NCBI GenBank assembly: GCA_029378245.1
Contig: JARKIF010000045.1
Span: 1-64,000 of the forward strand
DNA: 64,000 bases
Direction of reading: 5' to 3'
Source: Roridomyces roridus
Lineage: Eukaryota; Basidiomycota; Agaricomycetes; Agaricales; Mycenaceae
How positions within the stretch are numbered: the stretch's first letter is position 1; every line of letters starts with the position of its first letter. Position numbers and translations under genes: made by a program. The notes under the pieces are model-generated. The model had not been told where the DNA came from and made no database searches. It saw nothing but the letters and a program-made list of their open reading frames with translations. This document shows, piece after piece, positions 12,614 through 23,913 of this stretch.

Positions 12614-13463
12614 TATCGGGCGCCATATTCACCAGCAGTGACTGAGCAGTCTGCCGAGTCCAATAAATACAACTCTGTGAGTATTTCATACGACGCACAC
12701 CGCAAACGCGCATAAGTATGTCAATCTGAGGTCCTGAGACTTGCGTATCGTGAACCTCCCCACAGCGATGGTTTGAACACGGCTGGTTGCGACGAAACTT
12801 CTTGAGCGTAGCGCCTGTAATACATATAGTCCAAGACTCCAAGCAAGCAAGAAGTTAGAATTAATTCAGCCGAGACAATCTTCGAATAGGAATAAGCACA
12901 AATAACATGCAGAACTGTCTCCGCGCGAAGTATGCCAGGCTGCAGCACCGTTCTGTAAAATCTCCCTTAGTACGATTTGGGATACAAGAGCAAGGTCAAC
13001 CATCATACTGACTTTGCCTGTCACGACAAGACTTGTTTCACGCGTCCAACAGCGGTAAGATGCTGTGGATTGGGTAGTGCGCTACTAAAGCTCGTAAAAT
13101 GAACTGAATAAAAGTCTAGGAGAGGGTACAGAATACGACGACTAGCTACTGCTTTTATACTATGAGGAATAGATCTACGATGCTACACTAATTGTCCTGG
13201 CTTCCGACATGCACTATTGTCCTGCACCGTTGTCGTCTCCTATTGTCATGTCTACACCGTGTTCATCATAGAAGCCTGTCATGATCTGACAGTTCACTGA
13301 TCGAAAACTCCTTCCCTCATCCATGCTGTCGTTCATAAATATGAAACTGTCCCACGTCTTTAAATAATGTCTTCCTCGGCTTCTTCCTCAATCCGATCGA
13401 GACGGGGTTCCCATGACTTTAACGCTGTACGGCGCCAATGTATATCTGGTTTATTTGGCGTTG
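12614..13463. other. Intergenic, nothing recognised
   Basis: Short minus-strand frames only. No repeat or transposon end was recognised. Confidence 0.4.
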
Positions 13464-14596
13464 TCACGTGTGCAAATAGGTCAGCGCGTGACATTGCCGT
13501 TGCGTCAGCATCAACAACCGACGCGCCGCCAGACAACTGAACAAGGTTCGAGCTTTATCCAGCCATGGAGTAGACCGGATTGTAACATTTTGTTCATCTG
13601 GTGTATCGAGCTTGGGCTCAAAACCATGGCTACCCCCCTCGACAGTGAGAAATTGAAGTCGGGTGTCGACCGGGAGCCATTGGAAGAGGGAAAACATGGC
13701 TTCCTCTATGCTCAGAACAAATGCAGTGGGGGAAAGGAGGCGGGATGTTGGCACAGACGGGACATCTTCCACTGAGAATGAGGGTATCGGAAGAGTGTTA
13801 TTTAACAGAAAGGTCGCGCAGTATAGCTATCGCCAGGTATTCGATCCGAGGACACACACTCAGTTGCATGATCTTGGTCTTCCACTCCCCGGAACTCACA
13901 GATGCTACCCGGAGGGAGGAGACCCGGGACAGGTCAATTCGAGGGTCGAGGAATAAATGGCCCAGAAATCCGATACACAGAGGGAAGTGAGCTTGGGTTG
14001 CCAGGGCTGCAAGTCTGGCCACGCCGTGGGATCGTTAAGACTCTGGACATGGACGCGGGAAATGGAGAGCGATTTCAAGGACGCTGCGTCGCTCAAAAAC
14101 GACATGAGCCCCTGAGGGGAGAAAATCGTGAGGCTCTGGCCAACTGCAAGGACTGCGGCCAGCGCTGAACGAAGTGTACCTCCTAGTTTGCTCCAGTCCA
14201 GGCTAAATTTCTTCGAACTAGCGGGGCCGACCGAAATGCGTTTCAGATTGAGCATCGGGAGTATCATTGTTGAGAGTGTACTGCCGTGACAAGAGGCAGG
14301 TCATGGACGAGGGTAGCGATGTGAGGTGAAAAGATGAGAACTTGGGAAAATTCGTGGCATGGATCGTCTCCAATCGGCGTCGGGCGATGTATGTGGGGAG
14401 GAATTAATTTTTTTTTTTTGAAGAGGTGGATTTGAGATTGGTGTAAAAATGCACGAGCTGCAAGGCAGAATGATTTGAGACTTGACGTATCGCTCTCGAG
14501 GTTGTCGACGATCAGGTTGTTGCGGGAGTGACATGGTGGAGGACAAGAAGCTGGTGGATTACCTAAGCTGATGCGCCCTTTGTCTCCGACACTCAT
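13464..14596 (-). pseudogene. F-box/LRR-like gene, probably frameshifted
   Basis: VDNLESDTSSLKSFCLAARA followed by FLHQSQIHLF is a clear F-box helix pair. The next block (HIATLVHDLPLV) and the later MLNLKRISVGP, LTIFSPQGLM and SLKSLSISRV blocks are the repeats expected in this family. The start LPQ of the F-box is in a different frame from VDNLESD, and the junction before MILPMLNLKR also changes frame without a clear intron. A run of 12 adenines (minus strand; 14408-14419) lies inside the coding part after HLF. Blocks on both sides of that run are in the same frame, so it is not the cause. The 3' part (13464-13772) lies in yet another frame. Likely a decayed gene with several indels. Confidence 0.5.
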
Positions 14597-14773
14597 CTCG
14601 ACCTCTTTCGATTCTTCGGATCGTTCTCTCCTCTAAACTCTCCGTGACGGTCTTCCAACTTTCTGCGATCCAAAATGCCCGACGCCTCGCCAGTCTACAT
14701 GGTCCCAACGCATGCGATGCACCATCCCGCGACTCGCCGAGGTCCTACATAAGGCGCAGTTACTCTCTCCGTC

Positions 14774-16745
14774 ATGCGTCTTGAGACCCCTTCATCCTTC
14801 TGGCTCCGTTGGGCGCTGTCGACGCAGCAGTCGGACCTAGTCTGCACGCTTGTCCGGCTGGCTTGGAGCTCATTCGGCGGAGAAAGACAATCAGCTCTGC
14901 CGAGGCGCAGTACACCGCAGAGAGGCGCCTAAAAGTCCTTCCGTCGACGTGCAAGATCTACCTCAACAATATGAAGCACGCGGTGGAGGACATATTGCAG
15001 TCGAAGGAGTGCTTGCCGAACGTAGGCATCTCCGTGAGTGATGGAGGATATCGAGGTGCGTGGTTCTCACATCCCACCGAGTGCGTTACTGACATTTTCC
15101 TCGTTAGCAGCACTTTTTGGTGCTGGCGTCCTCAATGCTCTGGACGCAGGAACTGTATCATCGGTCGAGAAGGGTACCGGTGCCAGACCGCTGCAGGTAC
15201 GTCGTGTGCCACCCTGGCCTCCCACGATACTCATATCCTCAGACTGCCATCCATCTCGCAGGTATCAGCGGCGGAAAGTGGTTCGTCTCCTCCCTCACCC
15301 AAGCCATATTCTGGGCGATGGTCGTCCAGGGGACTATGCGGGATGGCTTACGGACTTCAATGCCAATCCCGCCGAGCAAAGCGTCGCTGCAGGAGCTCGC
15401 GGTCAAGTTGGAGCATTTCCCTGTCTCCGTTGGTGACGTGGTGTCCGGGGGCGTATGCTTGCGCGCCATTTTACCAATCGCACCACACTCCCGACGTTCT
15501 TTGCCAATACCTCCCGCGGCTCCGGCATCCTCTTCTCCGATCTCATTAACTTGTAAGTGCGCCTAGTTCCTTCATTGTCATCTTGACTAATACGAACACA
15601 TAGTCCCACCTTCGTCTCGCACGAGCAGCCCTCCCCATCCTTGTGGCGGATCTCGAATCCAAGCATATCTCGGGCACGGTCTTCCCCGGACCCTTCGCCC
15701 TCGCTCCGCTCAACAGCCCGCTTTTGGAATTCAATATCTGTACGGCTTTAGCGTCTACGTACGCAGCCAGTGCTCATGTTACTTTCTAGTCGAAATGAGC
15801 TGCTTTGACCCCGCCCACACGCACATGAAGCATCTCGGCACGACTAACAACTCAGTCTGCGTCACCGATCTCGACGAGGCAATGGTCCTCTCTGGGGCAT
15901 GATGAAACCTCTTCCACGAATTCGATACCACTGTCAATACTAGCTCCTGCTCCTCCCTCCCCTCCCCTTCTCACCTCGCCCACAGTTATCCGCAAGCACG
16001 AGAAACGCCTCCCTGCTCCTAAACGAGACGTGCCTACAGCCTCCCGCTCACCAACTTCCCCAATGCATTCCACGGCGTCGCACCCGACACCTTTGCGGAT
16101 TCGGGAGAGACGATACTCGCCACTTTGCGATGGAGGGGAGGACGGACAGGTCATCATTGAGATTGATGTCGTGAGTGCTGAATCGTCTTGCGCGGCTGGA
16201 GCGTACTGACGCGCGCTATGGAATAGCGACAGGATTACGGAAGAGCACTCTGCGGGGGGCTCTTTGCTTGTCGCTACGTGAGTATCTTCCTCTGCCTGAT
16301 GTAGGCTATAGCTGACGATGGCCACAGACAGGAGCATCTTCCAGTGACGTCCGGACTTGCAGCCTTTCCCCGTATGCCTACCAACGCGTCCACTCTCGCC
16401 ACCGAGGTGCTTACGGCCCACCTGACGTTCTTTGGCTGCATGCCATCCGCCAACGAGAGTCTATATCGCTACCAGAGCGAGGCCCGCCGCGCGATGCTTC
16501 TGCTCCACTGACGAGTTCGAGTACGGGGCAGATGGTGTACGGTGAGGTAGAACTGCAGGGGATTCTGCAGCAGCCGTTTGTCGTGGCGACGCAGGGTGCG
16601 GCTGTCGGCGGGAAGGGAGAGGAGGAGGAGGGTCCGGAGTGGGCTGCCTGTCTGGCTTGTGCAGTGGTGGATCGGGCGAGGGCTAGGGAGGGGGCGCGCA
16701 GGAGTGGGCTTTGTGAGAGATGTTTTGGAGGTTATTGCGGAAGGG
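14774..16745 (+). pseudogene. Phospholipase B (lysophospholipase) relic
   Basis: Family landmarks occur in the right order: CPAGLELIRR and SSAEAQYTAERR near the start, VGISVSDGGYR, then after an intron AALFGAGVLNALDA, and after another intron GISGGKWFVSSL at 15261, the site of the nucleophile serine. Further on come DYAGWLTDFNAN, LEHFPVSVGDV, MLARHFTNRTTLPTFFANTS, GTVFPGPFALAPLNSP, MKHLGTTNNSVCVTDLD, NLFHEFDTTVN, LPVTSGLAAFPRMP, and near the end GPEWAACLACAVVDRA with CERCFGGYCG. These blocks lie in changing frames without introns between them, and two adjacent in-frame TGA codons (15900-15905) interrupt VTDLDEAMVL..NLFHEF. In the family this secreted enzyme removes acyl chains from (lyso)phospholipids. 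Either the gene is dead or the region has several assembly indels; the adjacent stops favour a dead gene. Confidence 0.85.
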
Positions 16746-17135
16746 TAGTCGGCGCAATCCTAAGGGACTCGACAATTTGGCATTATCTAATTGCATCAGA
16801 ATTTGATGCGCCCACAAACAGCTTGTCCCGAACCACCACATGTTGCCGATACGGACTCGCTCGCATCCTCCAAAGATGCTCTGCCTCTCGGATCATTGAA
16901 CCTCTACGACCTGCTTCGGTCCCACTCCCTCCTGATGCCCGACAAGGCCGTCCGACGTCTTTGGAGTATTACTTACCACCGAAACCGGGCCCTACGACTC
17001 ACAGAATAAGGTTCTGTCTGGGATTTCAGCTGTTTGGATCCTTTTAGATTGCTTGTGGAATGTCTCTCTCTCGCATACCTATTCCGACTCGATCGCCCCT
17101 CAATCATCTGAGACCTCTCCTCTCCTCTTACCTCA
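16746..17135. other. Intergenic; leader of the first family 1 F-box-like copy
   Basis: The last 45 bases (about 17090-17135) are CT-rich and contain GAGACCTCTCCTCTCCTC. The same leader, slightly varied, precedes the start codons at 25761 and 34097, so it was duplicated together with the genes. The rest shows no gene. Confidence 0.45.
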
Positions 17136-18167
17136 ATGTTTCCTCCTGAGCTTGTCGAGCTCATTGTACGCTATGGCTGGGAGTGTCTTTCCACCAGCAG
17201 CCATCGCCACGCATACTCGATGACAAGCTGGATGCTCGTCAGCCGCGAATGGCTCAGCATCGTCATCCCTATCTTTCTCCGGGACGTCTGGGCCACTTCA
17301 CATTCCCTCATGATCATGCTCCACCTCTTTGCGAGTTGTCGCTCTCCCGGCCTCGCCGACCAATTAGCAGGGGTTCCCAATGTGCAACAATACCTGGCTG
17401 AAAACTGCCACTCCCTCACCGTCTCCATCTACTAGCGACGCACGGGAGAGTATGAGCGTCAATGCACCGAGCTGGCCGAATATGCAGCAAAGACTCGGGA
17501 CAGTCTAGAGCCTCCGTGGCCCTGGGGCAGCCAAAGGCAACCCTACTACGGCATCCCTCTTCAAAAGCTCAAGAATGTTGTCCTCGACTGGGTGCCCAAC
17601 GTCACAGCCCTTCATTTCGTCCTCGTCGACTGCCTTCCAACGTATTGGTACTGGAACGTGGACAACGATGTTCATGATGACGTGCTCGAAATTCGGCGCC
17701 TGTGGTCTCTCACTCCGTTGAAATGGGACTGCATCACCGATTTGCACTTCACATTCGCTTACACATCCCCTCCGTCTCCACTGCTCGTCAGTGCTCCGCG
17801 AGGTACCTTTTACCCTCCGCGCTCCGAGTCCGATCTACCCATGAGATTCCCCAAGTTGAACGACGTCAAGAGACTCGTTGTGCGGGAGGCGAATGCTGAT
17901 TTCATCGCATTCTTGGCTACCGAGTTGCCAAGGCTGGAATGCATCGAGTCGACGGCGGCATTTGGGGCGGATGATCTCCCGCCCGAGGTGGCCGAGAGGG
18001 TTGGGGATAGGATGGTCTTCAAGCAGCTCGAGCCCACTGCGGAGTGGGATATCGTGGGTAGCGATTTGAATGTGCGTCCGAAAGAGGACTCGCTCCCAGC
18101 GCCGGAGAAAAAGAAGAAATCGTCCTTGTGGAGCATCGTAAAGCGGGCGTTTAGAAAGCGCAAGTAG
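17136..18167 (+). pseudogene. Family 1 F-box-like protein, copy A, single nonsense codon
   Basis: Starts MFPPELVELIVRYGWEC, an F-box-like helix, followed by SYSREW-type residues (MLVSREWLSIVIPIFLRDVW). The frame runs 99 codons to a TAG at 17433-17435 and then stays open in the same frame to 18167 with full similarity to the other copies (HFVLVDCLPTYWYWNV, RLVVREANADFIAFLATELP, PPEVAERVGDRMVFK). Copy B has CAG at the stop position, so one C-to-T change explains it. The C-terminal end is a polybasic helix (SLWSIVKRAFRKRK). The proline-rich spacer before that tail, present in copies B and C, is almost absent here. It could make a truncated protein, depend on readthrough, or be a recent pseudogene. 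Confidence 0.8.
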
Positions 18168-18846
18168 TCCAAGATCTAAATAATCGTTAGTGTCTCGCAT
18201 TTCAAGTAATGGATTGTTAATTTGATATGCATTGGTCGTTCACATTGGAGCATGGGTAGATTGCCTTTTCGACTCGTCGTCTATCCTTGACCATACAGTG
18301 GAAGACCTGGCGAACATCATTCACGATTCACTCCAAATTGCCAAGACACAGATTCGACCAAACAACTCACTTATCGCGCGTGCTCCGTTCACATGTAGGC
18401 CCAATCCGGATTTGCTCCAAAGTGTACCAAGTTCCTTCACCGCGACGATGGATCCTCAGCCCATGCCGAACTTGGAGTCGGGCTCCCCTCCTGCCTCGGA
18501 GAGGAAGAACCGCGCTTAGTCTGGTCTTCTCCCCTTCCAAATTAGCCCGGAGCTTGCTTGGGCTTTATACCAAGTCAACACCCAGTAGCATGTACATGAG
18601 TGGCAAGTTAACGTTGAGACTCGCAGAGAAGCGACCTACTTTAGTACTAAAGTAGGCTGGTCTTGTTCGAGTCTTCCCGCGCGCAGATTACCAGTTGGAT
18701 TGTAATTTCTTCTCCAGGTTGGTTGAGTATGTCAAGAAACAGACAGGAGTGCACGACTCGGAAGAGACTTGGATCATGGACGGAGAGTCTGCTGATCCGA
18801 GCCCACGCCGGATCAAACTCTCTTCCATCTTCCCTCCATCGAGTCC
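18168..18846. other. Intergenic; leader of family 2 copy 1
   Basis: No gene recognised. The last 35 bases share ATCAAACTCTCTT and CTTCCCTCC with the leader before the start codon at 28920. Confidence 0.4.
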
Positions 18847-20186
18847 ATGGCCCTCGACGCCCGGCGCTTGACAGCCCCAATCCTGCGCCTCCCAGACGAG
18901 CTGATCGTTGAAATCGCTGTTGCTGCCCACTTTGACTGGAACGCCAACCCCCCGCCGGATGACTCGCCCGGCGACACGGAGCCTCCCCAATGGATCATGT
19001 CCCACGTTTGCCGCAGGCTGCACCAGGCCGTCGTCAACGCTTCAGCTCTGTGGACATGGGCTGTCATCGACCTCTCCTGCGTCGGATAAACATCCAAGCT
19101 CTACCTCGAACGGTCTGCGCCGCGCAAGATCCACGTCACGGTGTCTGCCGCAGAGCCTTCGCGCTCTGAATCATGATTGCGTCGCTCGCATTGTGGTGCT
19201 ACACCTCCACTTTGAGCCGCGACAAGCGTTTGAAACAATGCTAAACCTGTTCCGAGATGTGGAGGCCCCATCCTTGAAGTACCTTGACATCCGGAGTGGA
19301 CTAGAAGGAACGGACGATCCTGTGATTGATTTTTCCGTGCTGTGCGCTCCCGGGCTCGTTGAACTCCAGCTCACCGGCTGCATTTGTGGTCCCAGGATAT
19401 CTGCATCATTGCTATCTTCCCTCGTCTATCTCAGGTTGCTGAGCTCGGCGGCATTGCACAACATGGACCTCTGGGCATTCCTCTTCAACAGAGACCCTAG
19501 CACACGAGTCTTGCAATCGTTGACCAGCCCCCACCTCGAATGGAGCGGGGCGATAGAATTCACGGGTCGCTTCGACAGGACCATCGTGAGCCACTCGCTG
19601 ACGCACCTCAGCTTGGAATTCTATAGCCGAGCGGAGGACGCTGTGTTAGACACCTTGAGTGCGCTGACAATGCCCGCCCTGACCCATCTCGTCATCCATG
19701 GTACCCACGACGACAATATCTCCGCGATCTGTAACGCAGACTCGCCATTCTGCCGCCTAAGTACCCTCCTTGAAATGGCTCGCATTTGCGAACATCCGTG
19801 TGGACTGCGTTGGGAATCACGACTACAGACCGATCATCCGTCCTCTACGCGAACTGGCAAAACTCAGCATCCTCATTCTCCTCAAACAGTGCTTCACGGC
19901 GAACATACTGTCAGAGTTGTTCGGGCGGGGTTCAGAGCCATGCCCATTTTTGGATACTCTTGCGGTGTGGCCGTTGGATTCGGAGATCGATGAGGTGTAC
20001 GAGGCGCTTCAGGAGATTGTGCGCGGGAAGCGAGGTTGCTCGCCGGCGGAGCCAGTTCCGCTGCTCGTGCTCTCACCCCAGTTGTATGAGCGGGCGTTTT
20101 GGGAAGAAGAAAAAGTGGGTGTAGGCAAGTTGAAGGATCTTGCTGAATTCGAGGAAATCGTACTGTACAACTTTTCGTCCTGCTAA
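18847..20186 (+). pseudogene. Family 2 F-box protein, copy 1, multiply broken
   Basis: MALDARRL then PILRLPDELIVEIAVAAHF is a clear F-box, followed by MSHVCRRLHQAVVNASALW. A TAA at 19087-19089 interrupts the frame where the other copies read through. About 20 bases are missing near 19145-19165 compared with copy 2, shifting the frame to HDCVARIVVLHLHFEPRQAF. A second shift near 19755-19775 moves the end to KWLAFANIRVDCVGNH and FGRGSEPCPFLDTLAVWPLD. All family blocks are present in order, so the whole gene was once there. It directly follows family 1 copy A, as copy 3 follows copy C. Confidence 0.82.
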
Positions 20187-20718
20187 ATAATATTCCTAGC
20201 TATAGTACTAAGACGAGTCGGATCGAAGTAAAAGGTTTCGTCCTCATATTGAACCTTCTTTCAGCCACTATGTTGACTCTCGCTGTCCCTGCTTGTGCAA
20301 ATGTTCTGAGATCAAGGCATCGTCGCCAATTCAAACTATCACAAGATGCCCTCGATATGGGAGCCCAATCCAACGAATAAGACCGCATACGAATAGGCAG
20401 GGTCAATCGAACACAGTCGTGCCTACCCTGCTTTTAGTCAAGAATATAATGATCGCCCGGAAGCCCGTTCGATGCGGGCTTATCTTGAGAGGACCCATTC
20501 AAGCCAAAAATCCTTTTCATGAGAATCAGGAATATTGTGGTTCAAAAGTCGACGTGAATTGGAAACATTACGAGGAGCCTAAGAAGTATAAAGCAGTATG
20601 GTACTCGTGTACAATAGACCCAGAGCACAATCCAACGGAACAAGATACCAATTCTGGGAATCAGAATCAGCACATTCCGAAAAGAGCGTTGGAGGAAAAT
20701 CGCACCTGGTCCGTTTGA
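20187..20718. other. Intergenic, nothing recognised
   Basis: Separates the convergent ends of family 2 copy 1 and family 3 copy 1. No repeat or gene was seen. Confidence 0.4.
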
Positions 20719-22089
20719 TCACATGTATTCGTCCTTCACGTCCTCCAAAACCTCGAGATGCATCCCATCATCCACCAGGCTTTCCAGCGCAGCACAAATC
20801 TGTACTTTGCACCTCTCGAACAGCGGCGGTTGTCCCCGAACATGCCCACGATCCATTGACCCGAATGGAATCAATTTGAAATACTGGATGCTGCGGCGTG
20901 CGGACAGGACCTCCCGGAGTTTTTCGCAGAGTACGGAGAGGTCGTCAGGCCATGGAACGTGCAGAGTAAGGCTGACAATGTCAGGGAGGAATCCAGGCTC
21001 AGTGAGGAGCGCGTTGAAGAAGGGGAGTGCCGCGTCGTACTCTCCAAAGGAGATGTAGAGATTTTGGAGAAGTGGGACGAGGCGACACAATGAAATCGCA
21101 TCCGTCTGAAAGCGATATTCCTTCATTTCGAAACCGTCAGCGCCCGCCAGCCGGAGCGTCTGCAAAGACACGCCGGATCTGGTGAGGAAGGCGTCAAACT
21201 CCTCCGCCTTTATGTCGAATGCGGAAAGATGAAGGAATTCGAGGGCAGGCAAGGTGAGATGTCTCAGCACATCGGCGGTGCATTTGGGGCGAAAACGACC
21301 GAGATGTAGTCGCCGGATGCAGGGATGGATGCGTGGCTTGTGACGTCGTGGTCGCTCGTCCGAGTCCGAGTCATCCGAGTCCTCCTCAGGATCTTGCAAT
21401 AACCAAGATCTCCTGGAAGGGGACCAACGGTAGAGCGTGCACTCGGTGAGACGCGGGGCATTGTGAATGAACTCGAGGCAAGCATCGACGCCCGGCCACT
21501 GGTTGTATGTCAGGCGAGTGGGTCCGAGCGTCAGTTTCTCCAGAATGGGGAAGAGCGTTTTCGAGAAGCTACTGATGTCCCAGGCTTCAACGCACGTCGG
21601 CAGATCGTCCATGTCTACAGAGACCTCCAATTCGACCAATTGTCCCGCTCGTTCTGTGACCACGTCCTCCACCTCCGAGTCCCTAGCCCCAGAAAGGAAA
21701 ATCTTGACTGGAAGGCGTTGCGCCCTGTCTATCCAGACATTGATGAGATTCGCAAACTCCTCAGATTGATTGTTAACGTGTATACACGTCCACAGCGAGG
21801 GGGTGGCTAGGGCGATTTGCGTCCACGAACGACAAATCCGCATGAGCAGCATCGGGGCAGTGAGAGGGTCTGGTTTTAGGTCGTCCAAATCCAGTGGGAC
21901 GCATTTCTTGAAAATCAGGGAAGAGAGTTCGAGGGGAAGACGACTCATCGGGTCCCCGAGAGCATTCAATTCCTGCTGGGCTACACGTTTCTGTTGTTTG
22001 AGCTCCTTGATGGCTTTTCGGTGTTTGGATATGGCATCGGTTATGCTTTGGATGCGTTTCCGAATGTCTTTGACCGCAGAGGACGCCAT
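20719..22089 (-). CDS. Family 3 F-box protein with coiled coil, intact
   Basis: A single-exon 456-residue protein from ATG at 22089. Residues 1-45 (AVKDIRKRIQSI, KHRKAIKELKQQKRVAQQEL) form a short heptad-rich coiled coil, a common opening in Agaricomycete F-box proteins. It is followed by the F-box at about residues 48-100 (MSRLPLELSSLIFKKCVP, MLLMRICRSWTQIALATP, LWTCIHV). The remainder has leucine-rich blocks typical of the family (PALEFLHLSAFDIKAEEFDA, LPDIVSLTLHVPWPDDLSVL) and an acidic insert near the middle (EEDSDDSDSDE). Expected role is a substrate adaptor of an SCF ubiquitin ligase; the target is unknown. Its nearest relative in the window is the broken copy at 23914-25280 on the same strand. 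Confidence 0.88.
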   Translation of the reverse strand: MASSAVKDIRKRIQSITDAISKHRKAIKELKQQKRVAQQELNALGDPMSRLPLELSSLIFKKCVPLDLDDLKPDPLTAPMLLMRICRSWTQIALATPSLWTCIHVNNQSEEFANLINVWIDRAQRLPVKIFLSGARDSEVEDVVTERAGQLVELEVSVDMDDLPTCVEAWDISSFSKTLFPILEKLTLGPTRLTYNQWPGVDACLEFIHNAPRLTECTLYRWSPSRRSWLLQDPEEDSDDSDSDERPRRHKPRIHPCIRRLHLGRFRPKCTADVLRHLTLPALEFLHLSAFDIKAEEFDAFLTRSGVSLQTLRLAGADGFEMKEYRFQTDAISLCRLVPLLQNLYISFGEYDAALPFFNALLTEPGFLPDIVSLTLHVPWPDDLSVLCEKLREVLSARRSIQYFKLIPFGSMDRGHVRGQPPLFERCKVQICAALESLVDDGMHLEVLEDVKDEYM

Positions 22090-22806
22090 TGTGAGATGAG
22101 GTCAGAAGAAAGGAGAGCGAGGGTTTGATGGCCGGGATGCTTACACATCGCGTGAATGATCGCCGGACTAGCTGTCCTTCCAACTCTCAATGAGTCATCT
22201 CGTGTACTTCCGACGAACTTCTGGGCTTCATTCGATGCATCACGCTCCTCAATCTGGAACTTCACCGACTCAGAACCAAGTAAGGAATGCCCGCCGCCTG
22301 GCCCGCCGGCGCCCTTTGGTCAGCACCCACAACCACCGTCCCCTCGGGCCTCAGCAGGCCGCGCGCGCCTGCTTCGGGAAACTTGGTGTTCTACTTCTCT
22401 TGTACTTATCGGAGCGCAGACTTTGATCTACATAGCACGAATGGTCCAAGCACAACACCATACTGGACGAATACGAGGCCGGCGCTGATCTCTTTTGTCG
22501 ACGATATCACCTTTCCCCGTTGAATGCCGATCCAACGAGCGCTGTTCATCCAAACCACGTGGAGCCTGGGATGACTTGCATTCGTATAAACAAGTCTCGT
22601 ACCGACTCGTCGACCGAAGGCCAGTCAGAATCGCGGGGATACCTGCTTGACGGTAAGGGAAGTACGGCGTCAATGCGTAACGGGGTCTGTATTTTGATGT
22701 ATCATGTTACCATCCACGAAATGAGTGGCGAGTTACCTACCATGGCTGTCGATGCGTCTCTCACTGGTTCATTTTCAGATCCAATTCATACTAATTGATC
22801 GCTCAG
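22090..22806. other. Intergenic, nothing recognised
   Basis: Upstream of family 3 copy 1. Short frames only. Confidence 0.35.
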
Positions 22807-23765
22807 GACTGCAATACCTTCCATACCCACCCAACAGGCCACCGGGGTGGCACAGGCGGAGCGCTACGCATTTCGACGGTGGCACAGACTACTCAATATA
22901 AATGAGAGCCACAAGGGCAACGTCGTGGGGTGCGCATACGACATGAACCACAACTTCTACACGCTCAAGGGGCCTCTCCTCCCCGTCGCGATTCGACATG
23001 GGGGAAAAGGAGGAATTGGTTGAGGTTCTTGCGGAGGCATGACTGATGGACCTGAATGGACGCGCGCCGTCCGAGAATTAGATGTGTTGGATTTGACTCT
23101 GAGGTTGGCCGAGGGATAATCATTCCTCGCGTCCCCGCGCTGTGAGTTATCATCCCCTCCTCGTTTGACTGGAACTGATATCTGAGCACGTAGCCGAAAT
23201 GAGAAATCTTGCGGAGATCGATCCATAGTCTCAGGAGCACGTGAAACTTACAAAGGCTTCGCTCAAATAGATTCCAGTCCACCACTGTGGATTCGTCCAC
23301 CTATAAAGCAACGCGTCTACGCAACATTTCCCTCAGAAATCAACTCCAAAGTTCAATGGCTCCTCGGTGAAAGACATGGAAGCATTCACCTGGGTTGGGT
23401 GCGTGGTGCCGCCTGCGATGCTCACCATCTTGGACGCGTATTAACCATACGTGATTCGTCTGTCGTGGGCAAGATTTATCTGCTGGGCAACTTCGTTTGA
23501 TACCCGAATAGCGCTGGGAGTTGATGTAACTTTCACGGCGGCTTCCAACATGGGTATGGTTTTCATGGGCGGGATGGGGCGTGTCATGTTATAATGTATC
23601 ACGTTTACTCAAGAAACACAACTGTTCCAGTACGCCGGGCATGCCGAGTACAACAGCTGGTACATCGCTACACCTGTGCCGAACCCCGACTTGGGGGCTC
23701 TCGGCCTCAAGTTTGCTACGATTGAAGAATTTTTGGAGAAGGAGGTCAAGCCGAGGTTTGCTTGA
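22807..23765 (+). pseudogene. Remnant of an unidentified protein-coding gene
   Basis: Two plus-strand blocks look like real protein. The first (22807-22992) reads QAERYAFRRWHRLLNI and GCAYDMNHNFYTLKGPLLPV. The second (23637-23764) reads AEYNSWYIATPVPNPDLGAL then KFATIEEFLEKEVKPRFA and ends in TGA. Between them (about 23370-23590) is a hydrophobic stretch (WARFICWATSFDTRIALGVD) in a frame with an internal TAA. I do not recognise the family. It could be a gene with introns or a decayed one. It lies between the two family 3 F-box copies. Confidence 0.4.
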
Positions 23766-23913
23766 TTGTCGAGCCGGTGCTACAAGGGTTGATGGACATG
23801 GCAATGATGTTGTGGTCGTTCGATCTTCAAAGTTATTTCAGAGTCCAAAGCATAAATACACGCCTGGAATAATACGCACGTCCCCAGATCGTGCGAAAAT
23901 TTCCACCGTCCGT

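Noticed and set aside
14408..14419. 12-base homopolymer as the cause of the frameshift in the F-box relic
   Set aside because: Family-like sequence before and after the run is in the same frame, so the shift lies elsewhere.
15852..16421. 189-codon minus-strand frame
   Set aside because: Antisense to conserved blocks of the phospholipase B relic and without any family similarity.
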